Shown piece after piece: positions 34,616 through 45,600 of a stretch of DNA of 64,000 nt. The notes below the pieces were generated by a model. The model was given only the letters and a program-made list of their open reading frames with translations. It was not told the origin of the DNA and searched no databases. The stretch comes from Capitulum mitella (Eukaryota; Arthropoda; Thecostraca; Pollicipedomorpha; Pollicipedidae), in NCBI GenBank assembly GCA_030062745.1, contig CP099850.1, positions 8,747,538-8,811,537 on the forward strand. Direction: 5' to 3'. The translations under genes and the position numbers were made by a program. Numbering within the stretch: the stretch's first letter is position 1; every line of letters starts with the position of its first letter.

Positions 34616-36837
34616 GGGAGGATGTGACCGGCGGGCTGCGCGGAAACAGCCAACTGTGGCATTTTCACCGTGTCTGGTGTTTCGTGTTGTGCAATACTGT
34701 CGATGATTCAGTGGTATGTGTCAATGCGTTGAAGATGCTGTGGTATACTGCAACGACACATGTATATCTTTGACAAAGAAATATATTTCTGCACAGAGCT
34801 GCATCGCGTTTTCTGGCCTTTGAATCCTGGCTTTAGCTTCTGTTTGTTGCTGAACGAAAAATCTGATTTGACATGAATTTAACGTTAGATTCTGCCAGCT
34901 ACATATTAAGCCGCAAGGAATACTGCTTGGTGGTAGAGCTCGAAATATCTTTCACCGCAACTGCGAGAAAGGATATTGGATGGTTCAATTTCGCCCGTCA
35001 GGTAAAGCGGAGTGGAATCGATCAGCGGAAGACTAGAGACGTACCCCGTGCTTTGGATAAATTTTGTGATGTGCCCATGACCAGTGCAAGGAGCAAACAC
35101 CGCAAACCAAATACCATTTATTCTTTTATTTCTTTGACGTCAGCAATGTCTTCACAACGTTGCGGCTTTTACGACGAATTGTCAAAGACCCTGGAAAATT
35201 AAAGCAAGCAACACCGTGTACATGTAAACGCACACATGCTCAGTCAAGAAACAAAACTGGAAAATGACTGGACAAAAACAAAAAAGACAAAAAACTGGAA
35301 CAATGACTAGTCACCCAAGGCAGAGTTGACCAGGTCACGTTTAAAAAAAGGGCGAAAATGCCAAAAAGAGGGAAATACGCGAAAAATACGAACACGTGGC
35401 TGAGCCTTTGCCAGAAGGCGCCATACTGACACCTCGCAACGAACAGCACAGGAACGCCTATCGAGCACCGTCAGCGTTACGCTGCAGAGGGGGGGGAAGG
35501 CTAATGGCTGGCCTAGCATTGCGGTTTACTCGGCGAGGGAGTCCTTTTGTGGAGAGGGGCAGATGGTGTCCCAGATGACGCGTCATGACTTGGCTTCCTG
35601 CCCGGTGGTGTGGAAGTGTGACTAGTAGATCTGCCAACACGACCAATGTGTTGTGCCGGTGAGCAGATGTCCATTCTCTGCTCTGGTTCCTGCCCGGTGG
35701 TCTTGTGCCAACCAGGCAACAATTACCGTCCATGCATCAGCAGGGTCAGAAGAGAATATCAAAAGTTGTTGGGGCTCCGTAGTGTTAAAAACGTCATGTT
35801 CAATAATTCCGTCTTTTCGATTGTCATTTACCAAGCTCCAAAATAAAACATCTTCAGTAACATGTGACAGTCTCAGAAGTTGTCAAAAAACACCATTCCA
35901 CTTAGTTACACTTTTCGGTGTACCGAAAACCCTTCCCTTTTCGACAAAGTATTGAAAGAAGGGACAAAGAAGGATAGAAAAGGACACAGAAAGTCATCGC
36001 GAGGCGAATCCATGATGCAACCAAAGCATTATGATGCGAGAAAAAGAGGTTTCGTAAAACATGGTTTGCAATGTTCTTTGCCAGGGAAAATTTCACCGTG
36101 TTTTTTATACGCCACTCCTCATGCAACCATTGTTGCACTCTTACCTCCTGATACGCCGCAGGACGGCTGTCCGGTCGAAGCAGCCTTCCTCTATGTCTCG
36201 ACAGCCCGTGGTAATCGGGTTTAAACCTATTCCCAAACCCGCAACGCATGTTCGTATTCCCGTGGCACCAACATGTTTTGCGTTTGGTGCTTTGCGTGCT
36301 CTTCAGTCATCAGTCGCTGTACTACAACCATAAGTTTGCAAAGAGTTGATCATTCATCAGCAATGAATGAGGTAGTCAATGAATGAATGAGGTAGTCATG
36401 AAATCACGCCAGTACGGCGTGGTGTGATTTCATCAATGAGTTTTCATTTGCATCCTGTTTGATGTGTGATCGAGACCAACCGCAAAGTGATGGGAAAATG
36501 TTAACCTTTCCGTGTGCCATGCCATTAGTTGTGCATGGATGAACATCAATCTTGGTGTCTTGACATGATAAATGGTACATGTTCTTCATAAATGCACATA
36601 TTGCATTGCGAGGAAATCTGGTCCAGTTTGCACATTATTCGGATGTTTTCCGTAAACAGTGGGCATTTCGATCGTTGCTGACTGTAGCAGCCAGAATGAC
36701 AGATGTGTGGCTGCACGCATGGCTTTTCGTTCAGCACCTGCTGAACGCAGCTTGTCTTTGCTTCTTTTGAGGCGACTGAAATCTCCCACTTTAACCCACA
36801 CCCGACTGATAGTCGGCTCCATGCACACAGGACCGGA
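34616..36837. other. Intergenic after gene B
   Basis: No coding signal. TCGGGTTTAAACC at 36215 is also present near the mariner relic (15768), which suggests a shared small repeat. The 3' untranslated region of gene B should lie in the first few hundred bases; no clear poly(A) signal. Confidence 0.45.
36351..36435. repeat. 16-bp tandem repeat and adjoining hairpin
   Basis: Two copies of aatgaatgaggtagtc, then GAAATCAC ... GTGATTTC arms around a CGCC/GGCG inner stem at 36400-36430. Noncoding. Confidence 0.6.
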
Positions 36838-37140
36838 CGTAGAACGACGCCCCCTCTAATTCGCAAACGGTTGATCTCGCGATCAAAATAAGCATACCGC
36901 GGCAAAGTTCGTGACAAATAGAGTTCAGAACTAGCATCGTGCTAATTTTGGGGCAATATATAAGGCATTTGCGCCCTATGTATGTTTTCTCATAACCGAT
37001 TACGTGAAACCGAGAGACGGCCTGGATGTGTAATGATCATTATCATTTAACCATGATCATGATAATCAATTAATAAAGTCCAGGTAAAGGCACCAAAGAA
37101 TGGGTAAAAGTCCGCAGATACCGATACACGTCTAATTCCT
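36838..37140 (-). repeat. Dispersed repeat R1, minus copy
   Basis: Reverse complement matches 43724-44000 through CGTGTATCGG, GGTGCCTTTACC, TATGAGAAAACATA, TAGGGCG, GGTATGCTTATTTT and AGTTAGAGGGGG-like blocks. About 50 bp containing an ATGATCAT-type hairpin interrupts this copy at about 37028-37080. Confidence 0.65.
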
Positions 37141-38269
37141 CCGGCTTGTTTCATATATACACTGAAATACTGAGCTATAGACACAACGATATTCCCGCTA
37201 CTGCATGGCGGGCGCCGGTGCCGAACGCGGGATGGGATTAAAGGGAACTAGTTTTAGCGTTCCTTTATTTTGGCGACATATGCCTTGCCAAATGGTGTTT
37301 CTTGATATCAGTGGTTCTCGCGATGGTTTTCCGTGCTTAAATTTGGAAACAATTCGGTAGTCATCAATCTACACAATCGGCGGAGCTTTATCCGCAAATG
37401 TTTGTCTTTTTCTAAAATATGCAATTTTGGAAAACGTTTTGAACGCCTTGGTGTTATTCGCAATTGTGAGAATCAGTTATACCATTTTCTATTCAATCCA
37501 ATCAGAGCATTCATGGCCGATGCTGACGGCGATGCATTTTGGCTTATCACAGTCATTGGTGATTTGACCTCTGGTTAATGGTTGGAGGTCATTAGTACTT
37601 TTCCCAATGACGGTTTTCCCAATTCCCAATGACGGTCAAAGGTTGTCAAGCCTTTGAGAACCTAGCCTTCCATGCGGATCAAAATGCTTAAAAGTGGATA
37701 AAATGCCTGATTTAACTGTGTAGTGCGGCAAAAAGGCACTTTCAAAACTGGCTATTTTGGACGAAACTGGAAATGAAAGGACATGTCGCCCTTTATGCGA
37801 GAAAGAGTCGCGTTCTTTATGGATATGGCAAAATATATTTTGGCTCAAACACGTTGCAAGTGTACCCGGCACGCAGAGAAAATCCGCATCATCACATTTA
37901 GGTCATAGAAGGCTGACCAATTGTGCTAACCTGTACTTCACAGGCAGCGAAAATGTCGTAATTTTGGTGCGGAAAAATGTGCAATGTTTCTGCTCAGATC
38001 TCGCAAATGCATCAGTTAAATGATAACTTCGAGACTGATATCAAACAAAAGAGCACGCATATGACGCATCTCATGCAGTGCCAAAAGTACAGTAGAAGCT
38101 ATCCTGGAGGAGCCCAGTAGAGTTTCGAAACTTCCGGTTGTGACGCCATAGCCAAATATGTTATAGCCAGATAATGGCCAGACGCTGTCATTGTTATCAT
38201 GCTCCTGGCCGCTCTTTAGACTCCTCTATTTAGACTCAGCTCTCTTCCTCTCTCCTTGTGATATTTTAG

Positions 38270-38430
38270 CTTATGGCCACATATGCACCGCGTGACATGA
38301 TCTTTACGTCTCGTGTTGCGATTAGTTTGGCGAACAGTAGCAGCGCTCGGCCGGCGCGGCCCGTCAGCGCCCGGCGGCAGACGACCCGGCCGACTCCTGC
38401 CTGGCCAGTCCGCTTAATGTTTATCGTGCC
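38270..38430 (+). repeat. SINE-like dispersed repeat, copy 2
   Basis: Partner of the copy at 7555-7720 in the opposite orientation. It is GC-rich in an AT-rich neighbourhood, so it stands out as an insertion. It ends near GTCCGCTTAATGTTTATCG. Confidence 0.6.
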
Positions 38431-39729
38431 ACAGACACTAATGTTTTGTTCAACTGGTATCTTTTTGGTGCAGTTTAATGCAGATTTACACAATAATGTT
38501 ATGCTCGGAAAACAATCATAATCTATGACTTCACTAGATTTGATTTGCGAGATAACATTCAAAATTCGTAACATGTTTGCACCGTAAACTTATCAGCCTT
38601 GTATTATTAAATGGCACTAAACAACCAAAAAATTGCCTGCACCATGCAGTACATCATACGTATCCCTGTTTAATGCCTCATAAGGTGATATGCAGTTTCT
38701 TCATGTTTACTCAATCCCCCCCCCCCCTATTTCCCTACTTTTAACGGTTTTCAACCGTTTCTTCGGCTGGTTGGTGCCTGATATGCAACTGTGGGCCAAG
38801 GAGATTATTAAATATCACAAATAATGTTAACCCAAATGGAGGGTCATGAGGTCAGGTCAGATTGCATTTGGGGTGAACTTTAATAAACGAATTTAAAACC
38901 TCGTTTTGATGATTCAGGAAACAAAAATATGCACACAAGTCGATTTTGCAGTCCAAAATTGCAGCAAGACGCTTCCAAGCTGTGAAATGCCCTAAGGTCG
39001 CCTGATATCATGCGAGGTCACCGTGGTAGAAGTTCAGTTCATACCTAGATGTCCAGCTTTATCCCTCTAGCTTAGCTCGTGGAACAATGGCAGATTTAGC
39101 ATGAAAAGATGAAAGCCAAGCGTACTTCGAATTAAGTCATGATCCCACGTCAGGTCCTGACATACGACCGATCGTTTATGGTATCCTACTGCTCACGGTT
39201 GTGGAACCCATGGAGTTTCAGTCCAAAGGATCCTTGCCGTTTTTGCTTGCATTGTTATTTTTCCTCGACAGAACACGAAGTAAAGCAAAGAAATTGAATG
39301 TTAGGTCAGATCACAAGGTCAAGCCAGACGTAGGTCAGGTCATGGGCGTTCTAGTCTGTCAGGATTTAAAAAAAAAATGTTCGAATTATTCACGTCTACC
39401 GTTTTGGCAGTATACGTGGACAACTAATCGCCAGCGACGTTCAAAAACGTCACAAACAAAGCGAAATGAAAATGGCATTATATTATGCATAGTATGCGGT
39501 GATATCACCTCCTGCGCCAATAATCACCTGGTGCGACTTGCGATTGTATGCATGTTATAAATTATATGTCGCCGTAAAACACATGCTATAAGAGTTCCAT
39601 TGACATGCTCAAAAGTGCTGTAGTTTTACTAAACGAGGAGCTAGAGTAATTCTCAGAAAGTGCTACTTTTCCTCTATGGGCCAAAAAACTGCGCTGTTTT
39701 TTTCCAAATTTCCCAAATTTTTGAAGTGC

Positions 39730-39860
39730 TCTGAAACGTACTTATGACAGGTTTTCCGATTATATGTTTCATTTTTTCGACGTTCCGTTCGCGAGTTAGA
39801 GGACGGGGACACCCCTCCCCCGCCGGCTCCGGCTGCCCACGTCAGAGTGCCGGCTAGGCA
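39730..39860 (+). repeat. Dispersed repeat R1 fragment
   Basis: GACAGGTTTTCCGATTATAT ... CCGTTCGCGAGTTAGAGGACG aligns with ACAGGCTTTCC ... CCGTTCGTGAGTTAGAGGGG at 43925-43985. No coding potential. Confidence 0.5.
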
Positions 39861-40289
39861 ATGTTAATACATGACAGCTGCGCTGGTTAGGACTTAGAGG
39901 TTAAAGCAGTGTGAATTAATTTCCAAAGAAGTGCGTGCATGAGACGTCGTGCACAGTGTTCATGAAAGACTATGGAAGTTAATGCACCGGTATGCTTCGG
40001 AAACGGATTTTCTCCCGAACGATTCATCTTCAAATTGAATGCTTATAAAGAAATAACTATGCAGCGAGCCTATAAATGCCCTGCAGTTTAATTGTCTACA
40101 TGGCCTGCCATTAAGGTTGGCGATGATACCCTGTAAACGATAGCATTGCTTGTCTTGGACGCTGCACTTGAACAATAAAACTGCAGCACAGGGCATATTT
40201 CTTTCGGTCATCTGCGCCCGAGAGCAACACACGACACCGACCCAGATACACCTGCAGATCAGGACAATCTAGCATAACCTCTTCCTGGG

Positions 40290-40500
40290 TCAACTACCTC
40301 AGACCGGGCTCGGCGTAGCCTGTTGGTCCGAGCCAGCAGCGACGGGCGGCGCCGACCTCTGCGCATGTTCCGCACGTGTGACCCGCCGCGCGGCACGGCC
40401 CTGCAGGCCACGGAGGGGCGCGCTACTGCGGGAGGTCTCTCCTCTGACGGTCCGGCGCTCAGCCAGGCGGAACGGCTGAGGTCGGCGGCGTTCTAAAACG
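40290..40500. promoter_or_regulatory. CpG-rich block
   Basis: About 200 bp of CpG-dense sequence between AT-rich flanks (gacgggcggcgccgacctct, ccgcgcggcacggccctgca). No open frame of interest. It could be a CpG island or a GC-rich repeat. Confidence 0.25.
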
Positions 40501-42134
40501 GTGCCGTTCAGACTGCCCGTTTGCGGTCAGCCGCGAAATTTAACCCCTTGTCCGAGTTGTTCGGACTTCGCCGTTATGCCGCTGGAGCGGGATAGCAAGT
40601 TGTGGAACCGCTGCGGTTCTGGACGAAGCAGTGATACCCATTCTTTTTTCTGTTCTTGAACATCACGCCACGCCTGGGAAGTTTGGCCATCCCGTGCCTG
40701 GCAGATGGGCAGATGAGCACGCCAAATTACGGCTAAAAAGACATTCAGCCGCCAAATTCCACAGCGTTTGTATGGTGGCTTATGCCGCAAACGAGTGCCT
40801 GTCTGATGATAAATGGCTCGAAGTGAGAAAATAGCTTCAGTTGTAGCACGCTACTTGCTTTTCCGAATTTCTGCAAAACCTCCAATCAGCTGCCATACGG
40901 TTCCAGTACACTAATGCAGAATGAAATACGAACCACACAATAGTAAAAGGATGCACAAATATCTGCTGTATGAGGCCACGCAAGTTACTGGACGTGTGCT
41001 GTCTTTGTTGACACATGAGAAATTTTAAGGTTAGATTGAACCTGTTGACCTTCAGTCTTCCCTTGTGTTCAGCATTGAAGGGCCTGGTTCGTGTCAGACT
41101 ATATCACTGTTCAATGAAAAGAAAGAAGCTGAAACAAGTGAGGACAATTGTGTTCATATCACCGAAAATTTTCCAGCTTATCATTTTCTTCCACTCAAAT
41201 ATTCATTACGTTATGCTATGCCATATCCTCAATTTTATGATCTGGTGCAAACGTTCAGGAGTATCTGAGTTTAAGAATGGATATTCGTACCTAAACAATC
41301 TGAAGAAACTTCGAGCACTCACTTCACGGACCGGCCTTTGGATCCACACTGGCGGTGCCGGGGGAACGGGGGAATTTCCCTAAATCTCGAAAAAGATAAA
41401 TGTTAAAGGAAAAAACAATACATTGCAAGATTAGAAGAAAACATGCAGATATATTTGCATTGAGGTCAATATTAGGATACCCAGAGCCCAAAGGACGCCA
41501 TAAGTCACATTACATGCGTATACGTTGTCAACAGCGCTCTGCACGCTGTTTCTTTACCGCCACAAAAAGCCCCTAGCGGAGGACTTCGAAAGCCCCCCCC
41601 CCCCGATGGGCGAGGGTTAACCTGACTTCTGCGGCTCCTCTTTGGTCCGTGATCTCGTTTTCCACTTCCCGTCACCGACACACTGCATGTGACGGCGCGA
41701 GGACCCACGGCACGGGGCACCACGAACCGGCCGCCGATTACTCTAGCCTACAGCCGGCGGTCCTCCGTCGACATTCGCCCGGCATCCGCACCCGAAGTCG
41801 GCCGACGTACCGATACCAACGATGACCCGTTTATGCAACGGACTTCCTCGATACTGGCACTTTGCATTGTAGCCGAGTCCGCGGAGCAGCGGTTCGGCCA
41901 AACTTCACGCACCAGCGGTCGCGGGTGCCCGCACCCGACGGGCCTCCGGCCGGCGCCAGATCACCCGCTTCTTCCCACATAAACTCCGGAGCGCGTCGAC
42001 GCCGCTGGTGCGCGGGGCATCCGCGCGGCGGCGCTAGCGTCGCGACCGGCGGCCGGCGAGGGCCTCCCGCGCTCCGGCGGCCGGCCGGCGCCGCCGTCCA
42101 GTTCCACGAGACGAACGGAGCCCGGCGCGGCGTG

Positions 42135-42650
42135 ATGGCGGGACTCGGGGGCCGAAGCGTTGCTCTGCCGTCGCTGGCGCTGGCGCTGGCGATGGTGCTG
42201 GCCCCAGCGCCGGCCGCCAGCGGCTCAGCGCCGGCCAGCGTCGCGGTGGGCCGCCAGAGCGGCTACGGTTACAGCGGCTACAGCGGCGACAGCGGCGGCT
42301 ACGGCGGCTACGGCGGCGACCTGCAAACGGCAGCGAGCGGCGGCGGCTACGGCCACAGCTCCTACTCCAAGTGCGACTGCACAAAGTACGACATTCTGGG
42401 CGTGGTGGCGGGCGGAGCGGCGCTGGCGGCGCTCGGCCTGTACCTCCTCCTGCAGCAGGCGGCCGCCAACCGGTCGTTGGGCGGCTGGACGCCGTCACTG
42501 CCGCAGCACATCAGGGATGCCCTGCTGGAGGCGCTACCGCGGCACGACCTGGCCGGATCGGCTGTCTCTGCCACCTGCCGCGTCTCCCGTCTCCTGGAGA
42601 CCGGCGAGCTCAGCCTGAGCACGAGCTCCGCTGCCAGCGCCAGGTCCGGG
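42135..42650 (+). CDS. Gene C exon 1
   Basis: 172 codons ending in phase 0 at TCCGGG|gtaagg. It holds the signal peptide, the Gly/Tyr/Ser region, the CDC pair just before hydrophobic segment 1, and the single-Cys loop. Alternate-frame open reading on both strands here is a by-product of the high GC content. Confidence 0.85.
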
Positions 42651-45600
42651 GTAAGGTCTGATGGCACCGGTCGTCTACCGATGCGTCTGATGTAGATCAT
42701 TACTCGTCAATAACGGGGAAAACTAACACTGGAGTTTGCGCACCAGGTTGTGGGTTATTGATTGTACGGACTGTATTGATTCGTCAGGTCTCCTCCACTC
42801 TTTGGCCCAGTCAGCACATGTCAACGCATAAAACGCAGCTCGCATTACTTAACCCGTCCCCGACTGGGGGGCAGTTGACTGCCCCAATGAGGTTTTTGTG
42901 GGATTGCGAGAGAACCAACAAACACGGAGTCACGAACCTTTGTGTACCTTTTGCTTCATCAATTTTACATCTCGTGTCAAAATGTTGACCTCAGGTCACG
43001 TCAGGTGCCTGGCCTAGGTCAGGTCAAACAGACCTATGTCAAAAAAAGTTTAGCGCCCTGTAACTTTTTCGCAGAACAAGATATCTTAATAATACTTTCA
43101 GGGATTAGTGATCCTGATAGATGCAACAAATCTGCTATCTCAGACTTTTCGGAATTTTCGGGTCATTGACATAAGTCAAGCTCATTTTTAAGACATATCG
43201 TCGTTTTTTCGGAAACTGACGGGATATTCCATAACATTTTTAGTGTGGAGTGACGCAGACATCTAGTTACCGTCATTGGGCAAAGTATCACTGACTTCCT
43301 GCCATTGACCTGAGGACAGGTCACGAATAACTGTAGTGGGCCAAAATGCACCACCGTCAAAATCGACGATGAATTACTCAGAATGGGTAGAAAATGGCAG
43401 AATTAGCTTGCACAAACGTAATTAATACCAGGAACCTCTAAAAGTTTGAAAAAGTAGCATATTTTGCAAATAAACAGGCTCTCGCGAATAAAGCTCCGCC
43501 AAATTTGTAGATTGGTAATTAATCATTTTTCCAAAATTTAATCATGAGAAACCATCACAAGAACCACAAAGACCAATAAAATTGACATAAATCGTCTTTT
43601 TTTCGCGAAAATTAGTTTCCGTCAATTTGGTACCGCATACGGCAGCGGCGCACACCGACAGCTGGCGGGAGAATCACGGTGTCTTTAACTCAACGTTTCG
43701 GCGTATATATTGAACAAATCAGGGAAAATTAGACGTGTATCGGCATCCGCGGACCTTTACTTCTGCGCTGGTGCCTTTACCTATGCGTTATTAGTCACAG
43801 CCCTTGAGATTGAGGCCATTTCTCGGTCTCATGCAGTCGGCTATGAGAAAACATATATAGGGCGTAAATTGGCTTACATATTATCTAAAACTAAAAATGA
43901 GACCAGTTTCGAGCTCTACTCGTCACAGGCTTTCCAACGGTATGCTTATTTTTATCGTGCGTCCAACCGTTCGTGAGTTAGAGGGGGGCAGTCAACTGCT
44001 CCCCCCCCCCAGTCGCCCATGTTCGAGACGGACCGACGGTCGTGCACGGGTTAAACACTCCACTCCCGTCCCACCCCTTATGGCTCCTTAAATGTGCCCA
44101 GGTCTGGGATAAGTTAGATGATGGCCGTGAAGTAGTTATCAATGGGCTGGGTCATGCTTGTCGCCTAAAAACATGACTTCAACATGTGCTGGAAAATCTG
44201 AAGAGGCATAGGACGTCGACATGCATTGCCAAAGATGCATATCGAGTCTGCTTTGCCGCAATATGTAACTAATGGAAATGTGGCATGCGTCAGCTATCAC
44301 GTGGTACGGTAAACTAACGTCATATTGGACAAAGCTTACGAATTAATTGTGTCACTTTGTGTCTCACCAAGACGCAAACTGCTTGAACGCAAAATTTTGG
44401 GAATGATTCTCGTGTCTTTAACTCGGCGCTTTCTCTCCAGCTTTTCACTTCTACCCATCCTTTCTCTGATATCTGTCACTGCAGTCGCCAGTTCCCGTCT
44501 ACCTGAACCGGACACCCCATTGGCTCGACCAGCCACTTTTGGCTAACAGCCACTGCGCTGCCCCACTGACCTTGACCCCGCCGTCCCAATGACCCTGACC
44601 CCACTTCCCGGCTGACCTTGACTTAGCCACCCCAACTGCCCCGGTGACCCTGATTTCGCTGCCCCGCTGACCCTGACCTCTCCCTGCTGACCCTGATCCC
44701 TACCCTGCTGACCCTGACCGCGCCGCCCCCGTTGATCCTGACCTCGCCCCGCTGACCCTGGCCCCGCTGCCCCCAGTACAAGGACGACGACGCCGACTGC
44801 GACTGTTTCCGGGCGATTGTGGGCGCGCTGGCCGGGTTCGCGGCGCTGGCGGCGCTGGCCGCCTTCGCTCTGCAGCAGGCGGTGGCGGCCGCCAACGCGA
44901 AGCGCTCGCTGTCGTCCGCGGCCGGTGAGCTGACTGCCGGCGCGGCCTGTTGCAGTACGGGAAGGAGGAGGGCTTCTGCGACTGTTTCCTGGGCTTGATC
45001 GGCGCGCTGGCCGGCTTCACGGCGCTGGCCACGCTGGCAGCGTTCGCGCTCCAGCAGGCGGCGGCGGCCGCCGCCGCCGCCCGGCGCTCGAGCGGGGCCG
45101 GTAAGATCGGCCGCGCCCTCCCCCCGTCCCCCTACCCCGAACACGTGATGTCCTGCTCCTCTTTTTGGATGTGCCCTTTACCCGACTTTGAGCCAGTCGT
45201 CTCGCGAGGTCACAGCGAAACGTCTCCCAGGAATGTCTGTTTATTTTTGTGTCTGGCTTGGGCATTCCATAAAAATAGGGAGATGTGTCTAAAAAGGAGC
45301 ATTAAAAACACTTCATACGGACGTGGCAGTAACGCGCGTGCAGCAGTTCGATGTAAAACCCCACCGGCTGGTGCAGTTTGACATGCATTTCTGGTGCAAC
45401 TGTGATACGCGCTAAAACAGCATTCGCTGAAGATCAACAGTGCAATGACTTTGACTTACCTTCAACGTCTTGTGCAATGAGAAAAATGTCGATAGCTGAG
45501 GCATCTCACAGATGTAAACCTTTAATCGCCATATAACGATTATAAATCGAAACTAGTGAGTGCACCTATGCCGAGGTCATTTCAGACCAGACTCGTCGGC

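Larger units (their letters stand above)
38431..41580. other. Intergenic between genes B and C
   Basis: AT-balanced, with AGGTCA clusters at about 38845-38870 and 39300-39345, a C-run at 38710, the R1 fragment and one CpG block. Open frames at 39201-39560 and 41015-41383 show no recognisable motif. Confidence 0.45.

Noticed and set aside
42034-42618. Arg/Ser/Trp-rich frames on both strands over gene C exon 1
   Set aside because: Shadows caused by GC-rich codons of the real exon, which alone shows family similarity.
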